This document shows, one piece after another, positions 45,380 to 52,922 of a DNA stretch of 64,000 nt. The DNA is from Hymenobacter negativus. Lineage in GTDB: Bacteria > Bacteroidota > Bacteroidia > Cytophagales > Hymenobacteraceae. Made by a program: the position numbers and the translations under genes. Each line of letters opens with the position of its first letter. Within the stretch, counting starts at the first letter, position 1. Under the pieces are notes generated by a model. That model worked only from the letters and a program-made list of their open reading frames with translations. It did no database searches and had not been told where the DNA came from. The DNA lies in contig NZ_JAGETZ010000015.1 in NCBI RefSeq assembly GCF_017571495.1, forward strand, positions 1-64,000. Reading direction: 5' to 3'.

Positions 45380-48037
45380 TCAGTCACAACCCGCGGCGCT
45401 CAGGCGGGGCTGCAGGAGTTTGGCGATGAGGCCGGTCCAGCCGGTTTGGTGGCTGGCCCCAAGGCCCCAGCCCGTGTCGGCATTGAAGTATTCGTGAAAC
45501 AGGATATAATCACAGAAATGCGGGTCGTTTTGCATGCGCTTGTCTGGACCCAGTGCGGGACGGATACCGGTCTCGTTGCGCAAAAACAGTTTGGTAAGGC
45601 GGCCACTCAGCGCGTCCGCAATTTCCAGCAGCGTGCAGTAGTGCCCCGAGTGCGTCGGATATTCCACTTTAAAATCATCCCCGTAGTAGTGATGAAAGCG
45701 TTGCAGGGATTCGATGAGCAGGAAGTTGGTGGGAAACCACACCGGGCCCCGCCAATTGGAATTGCCACCAAACAGGTCGGTTTCCGACTCGCCCGGCTCG
45801 TAGCGCAGCACCAGTTTCTGACCAGCTAGGTGCAAGTGGGCGGGGTGCTGCTGATGGTACTTGCTCAGGCTCCGCACGCCGTAATCCGACAGAAACTCGG
45901 CCTCATCCAGGGCGCGGGCCAGCAGGCGCTTCATGCGGTGCCCGCGCAGCAGCGAGAACAGGTGCGTTTGCCCCGCGCCAGGCTCCTGCCAGCGGCTCAC
46001 CAAGCTGGCCAGGGCGGGCCGGTGCTCTAGAAACCAGTTGAGCCGGGCCACAAATTGCGGTACTGCATTCAGCACTTCGTCATCGAGTACTTCCACCGCA
46101 AACATTGGAATGAGCCCTACCAACGAACGGATTTTCAGGAGTTGCCGGCCGTTTTCCGGCGTGTGCAGCACATCGTAGTAAAACTCGTCCTCGTTGTCCC
46201 AGAGACTAGTATCGGCGTCGCCCATCTTGGTCATGGCTTCCGCGATGTAGAGAAAATGCTCGACAAATTTGCTGGCTAAATCTTGGTAGACGGGCCGGGT
46301 GCGGGCCAACTCCAGGGCGATGCGCATCATGTTGAGGGCGTACATGGCCACCCAACCCGTGCAATCCGCTTGCTCGATAAAGTAGCCGGCGGGCAGCGGC
46401 GCCGAGCGGTCAAACAGTCCGATGTTATCGAGCCCGAGGAAGCCGCCTTCGAAGACATTGCGTCCGCGGCGGTCCTTGCGGTTCACCCACCACGTGAAAT
46501 TGAGCAGCAGCCGGTGAAAGATGGTGGTCAGAAAATTGAGGTCGCCCACGCCGTCGTTTTGCTTTTGGCATTGCTTATATACCCGCCAGGTGGCCCAGGC
46601 GTGCACGGGCGGGTTTACATCGCTCAGGTTCCACTCATAGGCCGGCAGCTGGCCGTCGGGGTGCATGTACCAGTCCTGGCACAGCAGCCGCAATTGGTTT
46701 TTAGCAAAGCCTGGGTCGAGCTGGGCCAGCGGCACGCAGTGGAAGGCCAAATCCCAGGCCGCGTACCAGGGGTATTCCCACTTATCGGGCATCGAGATAA
46801 TGTCAGCGTTGTTGAGGTGCTTCCAGGTGGAGTTACGCCCGCTGCGGTGCCCGGGTGGGGGCGGGGGCAGTGCCGGGTCACCGGCCAGCCATTGGGGCAC
46901 GTCGTAGTAGTAGAACTGCTTGCTCCAGAGCATGCCGGCCCAGGCCTGACGTTGCACCCGACGGGCGTCGGCATCGGCTAAATCCTGTTGGAGCCGGGCG
47001 TAATACTCGTTGGCTTCCTGGAGGCGCTGCTGCAACAGCTGGTCGAAGTCAACGAAGGGCGCAGCTAGCCCGGGCGGCCCGAGCCGCACGCGCACGGTCT
47101 GGGAGGTGCCCCCGGGCACTAGCAAAGCATAGTGAGCAGCGGCCTTGGTACCCGTCCGGGCCGGGTTGACGGCCGCTTTCACCCCCTGCACCACGTAGTC
47201 ATTAATGCCGTCCTTGAAATACTGACCGGGGTCCGTTTTCGGCACCCCATATAGCCGCTCGGTGTTGGTTTCGTTGTCGCAGAACAGCAGCGCCGGGGCT
47301 TGGTCGCAATAAAGATTGTAGCTGCCCAGCTGGGCATGTTGCACGGCGATGGCTCCATCCTCGGTCGCTTCGAGTAGGAGCCGGCGGCTGTCGTCGAGGC
47401 CCCAGGCCCAGGTGTTGCGGAACCAGAGCTGCGGCAGCACGTGTAGCGTGGCGGCCTCCGTGCAGCGGTTGCTCACAGTTACCTGCATCAGCAGGTCGTC
47501 GGGACCCACCTTAGCGTATTCCACAAATACGTCGAAGTAACAGTCGTCGTGAAAAATCGCCGTGTCAAGCAATTCAAAATCGGGCTTGTCGCGGCCCCGA
47601 CGAGCGTTTTCCTTCACCAGCCATTCGTAGGGAAAAGCGTGCTGCGGGTACTTGTACAGCATGCACATGTAGGCGTGCGTGGGCAGGTTGTCGAGGTAGT
47701 AGTACAGCTCCTTCACGTCTTCGCCGTGGTTGCCCTCGGGGCCACTTAGGCCGAAGAGGCGCTCCTTCAGAATGGGGTCCTGCCCGTTCCAGAGGCCCAG
47801 CGAGAGGCAGAGTAGCTGCTGGTCGTCGCTCACGCCGGCCAGGCCGTCTTCGCCCCAACGGTAAGCGTAGGAGCGAGCCATGTCGTGGGTGACGAAATCC
47901 CAAGCATGGCCTTGGGCCGAGTAGTCCTCGCGCACCGTACCCCACTGCCGCTCTGAGAGGTAGGGTCCAAACCGGCGCCAGCGTGTCTGGTGGGCATTGG
48001 CTTCGGCGAGGCGCTGGTGTTCGGCGGTCATTTCCAT
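45380..48037 (-). CDS. GH63-like glucosidase
   Basis: An 885-residue protein without a signal peptide, so probably cytoplasmic. The N-terminal beta-domain (AYRWGEDGLAGVSDDQQLLC, LSLGLWNGQDPILKERLFGL) and the later alpha/alpha barrel (WEYPWYAAWDLAFHCVPLA, EWNLSDVNPPVHAWA, RRGRNVFEGGFLGLDNIGLF) match bacterial MGH1/GH63-type glucosidases. The catalytic acid is probably the Asp of AAWDLAFH, and the base a Glu near the C-terminus. It may cleave terminal glucose from internal glycans or compatible solutes. No sugar transporter is adjacent. Confidence 0.87.
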   Translation of the reverse strand: MEMTAEHQRLAEANAHQTRWRRFGPYLSERQWGTVREDYSAQGHAWDFVTHDMARSYAYRWGEDGLAGVSDDQQLLCLSLGLWNGQDPILKERLFGLSGPEGNHGEDVKELYYYLDNLPTHAYMCMLYKYPQHAFPYEWLVKENARRGRDKPDFELLDTAIFHDDCYFDVFVEYAKVGPDDLLMQVTVSNRCTEAATLHVLPQLWFRNTWAWGLDDSRRLLLEATEDGAIAVQHAQLGSYNLYCDQAPALLFCDNETNTERLYGVPKTDPGQYFKDGINDYVVQGVKAAVNPARTGTKAAAHYALLVPGGTSQTVRVRLGPPGLAAPFVDFDQLLQQRLQEANEYYARLQQDLADADARRVQRQAWAGMLWSKQFYYYDVPQWLAGDPALPPPPPGHRSGRNSTWKHLNNADIISMPDKWEYPWYAAWDLAFHCVPLAQLDPGFAKNQLRLLCQDWYMHPDGQLPAYEWNLSDVNPPVHAWATWRVYKQCQKQNDGVGDLNFLTTIFHRLLLNFTWWVNRKDRRGRNVFEGGFLGLDNIGLFDRSAPLPAGYFIEQADCTGWVAMYALNMMRIALELARTRPVYQDLASKFVEHFLYIAEAMTKMGDADTSLWDNEDEFYYDVLHTPENGRQLLKIRSLVGLIPMFAVEVLDDEVLNAVPQFVARLNWFLEHRPALASLVSRWQEPGAGQTHLFSLLRGHRMKRLLARALDEAEFLSDYGVRSLSKYHQQHPAHLHLAGQKLVLRYEPGESETDLFGGNSNWRGPVWFPTNFLLIESLQRFHHYYGDDFKVEYPTHSGHYCTLLEIADALSGRLTKLFLRNETGIRPALGPDKRMQNDPHFCDYILFHEYFNADTGWGLGASHQTGWTGLIAKLLQPRLSAAGCD

Positions 48038-48185
48038 GGCTAGTAGCGGTATGCGGGCGGAGGGTAAAAACTGGGCAAATCCAGCAGCGGCCAGCCTCGG
48101 GCCGCTCCCAATGGAAGGTCCTGCTGGCCACCTAGCTGCGGGTATTAAATGTTGTAAATCAGCGCAGCGAGCTTACCGCGCGTAG

Positions 48186-48800
48186 CTACTTAGCAGCAAG
48201 CTTGCGGGCGATTTCGGCCGTGTGCCGGCCTTGGAAGCGGGCGCCTTCCAGCTCGTTGGGGCTGGCATGGCGCTCGCCTCGGCCACCGGCCACGGTGCTG
48301 GCCCCGTAGGGCGTACCGCCGGTTACTTCGTGGTGGCCCATCTGGCCCTGCCAGGCATAGGGCAGCCCGACAATCACGAAGCCGTGGTGCAGCAGGGCCG
48401 TGTGCACCGCCCGGATGGTGGTTTCCTGGCCGCCGTGCTGGGTGGCCGTACTCACAAAGGCTCCTCCCACCTTGCCCACCAGGGCGCCAGTGGCCCATAG
48501 GGCACCGGTGCTGTCGAGGTAGGCCTGCAACTGGCCGCACATATTGCCGTAGCGCGTCGGGGTGCCGAAAATGATGGCATCGTAGTCTGCCAGCTCGCCT
48601 GGGGTGGCTACCGGAATGTGCCCGAAAGCTTTCTGCGCCTCCGTGGCTCCCATGTGGTCGAGGACGGCCTGGGGCAAGGTTTCGGGGATTTTTTTAATCA
48701 CCACTTCGTTACCAGCTATTTCCCGGGCTCCTTCGGCAATGGCTTCGGCCAGCTTAAATATGTGGCCGTAAGAAGAGTAAAAAAGGACGAGGGTTTTCAT
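48186..48800 (-). CDS. wrbA: NAD(P)H:quinone oxidoreductase, WrbA type
   Basis: A 204-residue flavodoxin-like enzyme. The FMN phosphate loop is FYSSYGHIFKLAEAI; the isoalloxazine site is FGTPTRYGNMCGQLQAYLD, and STATQHGGQETTI is the WrbA-specific block. It reduces quinones by two electrons and so limits superoxide production, which fits the oxidative-stress genes around it. The length equals typical WrbA. Confidence 0.95.
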   Translation of the reverse strand: MKTLVLFYSSYGHIFKLAEAIAEGAREIAGNEVVIKKIPETLPQAVLDHMGATEAQKAFGHIPVATPGELADYDAIIFGTPTRYGNMCGQLQAYLDSTGALWATGALVGKVGGAFVSTATQHGGQETTIRAVHTALLHHGFVIVGLPYAWQGQMGHHEVTGGTPYGASTVAGGRGERHASPNELEGARFQGRHTAEIARKLAAK

Positions 48801-48921
48801 GGAATAGGGTGAAAAGTGAAACAGAAAAGAGCCTTAAGGGCTGCCCCTTTAATTGGCACTGTAAAGTCCGTTGATGCGGAAGTTTGGCTGTGAGCTGATT
48901 TTTGATAATCAAGTGGTTAAG

Positions 48922-49830
48922 TTATAATTTCGACTGCACTTCAAACACGCGGTGCAGGCCTTTTTTGCCCTTTAGAGGTGTCAGGAAACCTTGGCGTAAC
49001 ACCAGCGCGGGGCTTGCCGCCAGCACCACGGCTTCCGAAACCAGAAATGTGGTGCCGTACTGCTTGTTGAGGTCTTCGAGGCGGGAAGCCACGTTTACTG
49101 TATCGCCGATGGTGGCCAGTTTGCGGTCGTTTCCCGCCCCGATGTGGCCCACCACGGCCTTACCGTAGTGCAGGCCCAGGCGCACGTGAAAGGTGCAGTC
49201 GTACATCTGCTTCAGATAGGGGTTGAGCCGTTCCACGGCGCGCAGCATGGCGTGGCCGGCGGCCACGGCGTCGTCCACGGCAGTAGCCGGATGACTTAAG
49301 CCGAAGACTACCATCAGCCCGTCGCCGATAAAGTCGCTGATGTGGCCATGGTACGCCGCAACGACTTCGCTCATTGCTTCAAAGTAGCGGTTGAGGACGT
49401 GAAAAAGGTCGAAGGGCGGCAACCGGTTGGCAAATGAAGTATAGCCTCGGATGTCGGAAAAGAGCACCGCCACCTGCTGCTGGGTCCCCAGGTGCTGGCT
49501 CGGTTGGTTCAGGGCCTGCTGGGTAAGCTTCACGTCGAGGGCATCAAACACGGGGCGCGAATAGCACACGTTGCCCGTCACCCTGGTTTGGCAAACGAGT
49601 CGCACGTCGAACGGCAGGTTCAGGCGGATGGCCAGCGCTTTTTCGCAATCACCACGGGGCGAACAATACTTCAACCCGCTGATGATGTGCACGCGGCAAG
49701 TTGAGCATTCGGCTCGGCCACCGCAGACGTGCACGTGCGGAATCCCCTGCCGGAGAATAGCTGCCAGCATGGTTTCATTCGGCTCGATTTCAATAATCCG
49801 GCTATCAGGCAGCGCGCAGAGCTGAGGCAT
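48922..49830 (-). CDS. Ferredoxin-domain class III nucleotide cyclase
   Basis: A 302-residue fusion. Residues 1-95 form a 2Fe-2S ferredoxin domain with Cys36, Cys42 and Cys45 (HVCGGRAECSTCRVHI) and Cys80 (RLVCQTRV). Residues 115-300 are a class III cyclase: metal-binding Asp126 (LFSDIRGYTSF) and Asp170 (FIGDGLMVVFG), with Asn246 and Arg250 (TVNVASRLEDLN) for the transition state. It appears catalytically complete. The layout implies cyclic nucleotide production controlled by redox or oxygen; cAMP rather than cGMP is likely but not shown. A Crp-like regulator lies 14 kb away but need not be its target. Confidence 0.88.
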   Translation of the reverse strand: MPQLCALPDSRIIEIEPNETMLAAILRQGIPHVHVCGGRAECSTCRVHIISGLKYCSPRGDCEKALAIRLNLPFDVRLVCQTRVTGNVCYSRPVFDALDVKLTQQALNQPSQHLGTQQQVAVLFSDIRGYTSFANRLPPFDLFHVLNRYFEAMSEVVAAYHGHISDFIGDGLMVVFGLSHPATAVDDAVAAGHAMLRAVERLNPYLKQMYDCTFHVRLGLHYGKAVVGHIGAGNDRKLATIGDTVNVASRLEDLNKQYGTTFLVSEAVVLAASPALVLRQGFLTPLKGKKGLHRVFEVQSKL

Positions 49831-49979
49831 TGTTAAATAAGTAAGGACTGGATAAAAAGCTTACGCACATCGCCGAGCGGCCAAGAAGAGACGCGAATTG
49901 TGCCGCTGCCCGCCGGGGCACCTTTCAAATGATTTGCCTCTGCGCCGGAGTCGCAGCCTAGTGCGCACTGTGCTACTTA

Positions 49980-50228
49980 TCAGCGGCCAGAATTGCTGTC
50001 GCCCGCCGCTGATGCGCGGCCTAATCCATCCACGCGAACCCCGCAGCCCACGGCGGCAGTAAGCAGTTGGGCATGCGCTAACAGGGCGTCGGGGCCATTC
50101 AGGGCACGGGAAGGCACGTGGGGGTGAAGAAGTTCAGCAAAAGGGAAATAGGGGGCAATGCCGCGCTGTTGACTTACCAAGGCAGCAAAGCGTCGGCGTA
50201 CAACTGGATTGTCAAGCAAGGGGGCCAT
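49980..50228 (-). pseudogene. Decayed 5' copy of the HSL esterase gene
   Basis: From an ATG at 50228 the frame aligns without gaps to the start of the esterase at 36635-37774 for about 60 codons. Shared blocks include RRRF, FAEL, an H/P-rich stretch and N..D.L. The match ends near 50045, after which the frame runs to a stop without esterase sequence. The catalytic part is missing. It appears to be the stub of a duplicated gene. Confidence 0.6.
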
Positions 50229-50461
50229 AGAATCGCAGGGAAGAGGCCATGGATAATATTGCGGCAGCATTGGCCTCCATGTGATGAAGAAGCACGAAAA
50301 GCTCTATACAGCACTTGGTCTGGGACAGACGCTTGAGGTAGAACGGTAGGAATGTAGAGGCCCCCCCGCCGACGGCGGAGCCCAGAAGACGGCAACCGGG
50401 AGATGCGGCCAGGCATCAGCCAATTGACGATGTAAAGGTGGTGGCCATGGAAGCCCATAGA

Positions 50462-50495
50462 AATGGACAATTACCCCCTTTGCTTATACAGTTGT
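50462..50495 (+). promoter_or_regulatory. GAAATGGAYAAT site with 21-bp half-site repeat (copy 2)
   Basis: AAATGGACAAT, preceded by a G at 50460-50461 context (ATAGAAATGG), leads half-sites GACAATTAC and TACAGTTGT whose starts are 21 bp apart; GGACAA and TTGTCC also form an inverted repeat. It lies about 85 bp before the small conserved gene and upstream of the esterase stub. The rest of the 49831-50578 gap shows no other gene. Confidence 0.5.
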
Positions 50496-50578
50496 CCGTA
50501 CTCCAAACAATCAGTATAGCCTATTAATTATGAGTTGCGCAGTATCCGCGCCTGGTTTCTTTTTTCACTTTAATTGCG

Positions 50579-50905
50579 ATGCCCATGCCCAGTTACGATA
50601 CCCTAACAGATGCCATTACGGCCTTGCGCAAGCGCGGCTACGGCCTGGATTACAACCTGACGGACGCCGGGGCCGAGTGCGCGCAAGTACCCGAAACGCT
50701 GCGTCCCGAAGAGTTGAAAGTGGAGGAGACCTACCGATTTGAGGGCGATTCTAATCCGGACGACAACATGGTGCTTTACGCCCTGCAGTCTCGACTAAAT
50801 GCGGCAAATAAAGGCCTGCTGGTTGCCGCCTACGGCCCCTATGTGGAAACCCAGGCGGCCGACTTCATTCAGCGACTGGATGGGCAAGCCGCACCGCACT
50901 TGTGA
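50579..50905 (+). CDS. Small conserved Bacteroidota protein
   Basis: A 108-residue soluble protein. YDTLTDAITALRKRGYGLDY, followed by ECAQVPETLRPEEL and YRFEGDSNPDDNMVLYAL, matches a family of ~100-residue Bacteroidota proteins often labelled phosphoribosylpyrophosphate synthetase. It has none of that enzyme's motifs, so the label is probably wrong and the function unknown. ATGs at 50579 and 50585 are both possible. Confidence 0.75.
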   Translation: MPMPSYDTLTDAITALRKRGYGLDYNLTDAGAECAQVPETLRPEELKVEETYRFEGDSNPDDNMVLYALQSRLNAANKGLLVAAYGPYVETQAADFIQRLDGQAAPHL

Positions 50906-50948
50906 GCACAATGCCAGCGAGTTAATGTGGAAGTAGTCTGGTCGTTTG

Positions 50949-52922
50949 CTACAGCGAACCTTCTCGCTTAATTCCTAGCCGCACCATTTGGGCCTCCAGG
51001 GTTGTCGGCTTGACGTTGAGCAGTACCGCCGCGCCATTTTCGCCTCGAATCCGGTAGTTGGTAGCCCGCAAAGCGGCCAGCACGTTCTCGCGTTCGGCCT
51101 GTTCTCGTGGCTTGGCCACCAGGATTGGCGTAGTTTCCGCTGGAGGTGGTGCCAGCAGGGGCTCTGCTAAGGAAACGGTGGGCGTTGTTGCCATGATGGC
51201 GGCCCGCTCTAAAAGGTGTTCCAGCTCCCGGATGTTGCCCGGCCAGTGATAGGCTTGCATCTGTTGCAACGAGGTTTCGGAAATGCCGGTGAGCTGCTTA
51301 CCCAGGTTTTTAGCGATTTTCTGCAGAAAGTGAGCGGTCAGGAGCGGCAAGTCTTCTCTCCGGTCCCGCAGCGGGGGCAGCTGAATGGGAAAAACGTTGA
51401 GCCGGTAGTAAAGGTCGGCGCGAAAACGCCCCGCTTCTACTTCCTCTTGCAGCCGCCGATTGGTGGCGGCAATGATGCGCACGTTGCACGGAATCGGCCC
51501 TCGGCCCCCGATGCGCTCGATTTCTTTTTCCTGCAGCACACGCAACAGCTTGGGCTGCAATTCCAGGGGCAATTCGCCAATCTCATCCAGAAAAATGGTG
51601 CCGCCATGGGCCAGTTCGAATTTCCCAATTCGCTTTTCGAAAGCTCCGGTAAAGCTCCCTTTTTCGTGGCCAAACAGCTCACTTTCAATCAGGTTGGGCG
51701 GGAGGGCGGCACAATTTACTTTGATGAGTGCTTTGCCCTTGCGGCCCGACCGGTTGTGTACCGCCCGGGCGATGAGCTCCTTACCCGTTCCGGTTTCGCC
51801 CATGACCAATACCGAATAGTCGGTTGGGGCAACCTGGCCAATGCTTTTGAAAACGTGGAGCAGCGTGGGGCTAGCGCCAATAATTTCCTCGTAGTTGGCA
51901 CCCGTTTTTACTTCTTCGGCCAAGTAGAGGTTTTCCTGGCGCAGCTGCTCGCTAAGTTGTTCAATCTTGTCGAAGGCCAGCAACCGGTCCACCGTCACAG
52001 TCAGAGCCGGTTGCAGCTGTTGCAGCAGGCTCACGTGCTGCGGTTGGTAGGGCTGCGGCTGACGACTATAAAAGGCAATGAAAAAGCCCCCATTCTGCGC
52101 CGTTTTCAGGGGCATCATCAAATGAGACTGCAGACGGAACGTGTTGGCGATGAGTTGCAGCAAGGGGTTTTGCTGACAGAAAAGCTCAAAGTCAGTGCCA
52201 TTATAGGCTGCTAACCCATTATAGGGCACTTGCCTTCGTATTCGCTGGTATTTTTCCAGCGTTAAGCCCGTCATCTGCAGGAAGTTTTCCGGCCGAATCA
52301 TTTGGTACTCGTCTGTGCCAATGCGGAAAAAACTGCACGAGCGAAATGTATTCAAGATTTCGTCTGTCTCGAGGCCAATGACGAGGTAATCAAAGGGAAT
52401 GAAGGGCTCAAACGAACGGGCTACTTTCTGCAGGCACTGCTCCCATTCGCCAACTTCGGTAAGCGTACTCAGCAGTTTGAGCTGTAGGTTTTGCTCTTCC
52501 CGAAGACGCACCTCGACGCGGTTAGCATGCCGATAATACGCAATTTCCAAGGCTACCAGTACGTCTTTTTCGCGGAAGGGCTTCACCAGGAAGCCGTAAG
52601 GCTGGGTGTCTTTGACTTCATCCAAGACGCTGGTATTAGTATTGGCCGATACAAATACAAAAGGAATCTGCTCGGTGTTGAGATACCTGGCGAAGTCGAT
52701 GCCCGTTTCTGGCCCTTGTAGGTGGATGTCGAGCAGCACTAGGTCAGGGCGGTGCTGCTGACTGATTTCCAAGGCTTCGGCTACGCTGTACGCCGGTCCG
52801 CTTGTGCGGTACCCGGCCCGCTCCAGAATCAGGCGCAAATCGTTGGCTACCGCAAATTCATCCTCAACAATCAAGACAGTTTGCTGGGCAGGCACCGGGG
52901 CCAGCAATGCTTTAGTAGGCAT
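50949..52922 (-). CDS. NtrC-type sigma-54 response regulator with GAF domain
   Basis: A 657-residue transcriptional activator. The receiver (about 14-130) has VLIVEDEFAVAND and the phospho-acceptor Asp65 in LVLLDIHLQGPETG. A GAF-like sensor region follows (about 150-310). The AAA+ domain has Walker A GETGTGKELIARAV, the sigma-54 contact loop GSFTGAFEKR and Walker B GGTIFLDEIGELP. A Fis-type helix-turn-helix ends the protein (GENGAAVLLNVKPTTLEAQM). Its start overlaps the kinase gene's end by 11 bp, so the two form a pair. The sigma-54 targets cannot be named. Confidence 0.93.
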   Translation of the reverse strand: MPTKALLAPVPAQQTVLIVEDEFAVANDLRLILERAGYRTSGPAYSVAEALEISQQHRPDLVLLDIHLQGPETGIDFARYLNTEQIPFVFVSANTNTSVLDEVKDTQPYGFLVKPFREKDVLVALEIAYYRHANRVEVRLREEQNLQLKLLSTLTEVGEWEQCLQKVARSFEPFIPFDYLVIGLETDEILNTFRSCSFFRIGTDEYQMIRPENFLQMTGLTLEKYQRIRRQVPYNGLAAYNGTDFELFCQQNPLLQLIANTFRLQSHLMMPLKTAQNGGFFIAFYSRQPQPYQPQHVSLLQQLQPALTVTVDRLLAFDKIEQLSEQLRQENLYLAEEVKTGANYEEIIGASPTLLHVFKSIGQVAPTDYSVLVMGETGTGKELIARAVHNRSGRKGKALIKVNCAALPPNLIESELFGHEKGSFTGAFEKRIGKFELAHGGTIFLDEIGELPLELQPKLLRVLQEKEIERIGGRGPIPCNVRIIAATNRRLQEEVEAGRFRADLYYRLNVFPIQLPPLRDRREDLPLLTAHFLQKIAKNLGKQLTGISETSLQQMQAYHWPGNIRELEHLLERAAIMATTPTVSLAEPLLAPPPAETTPILVAKPREQAERENVLAALRATNYRIRGENGAAVLLNVKPTTLEAQMVRLGIKREGSL

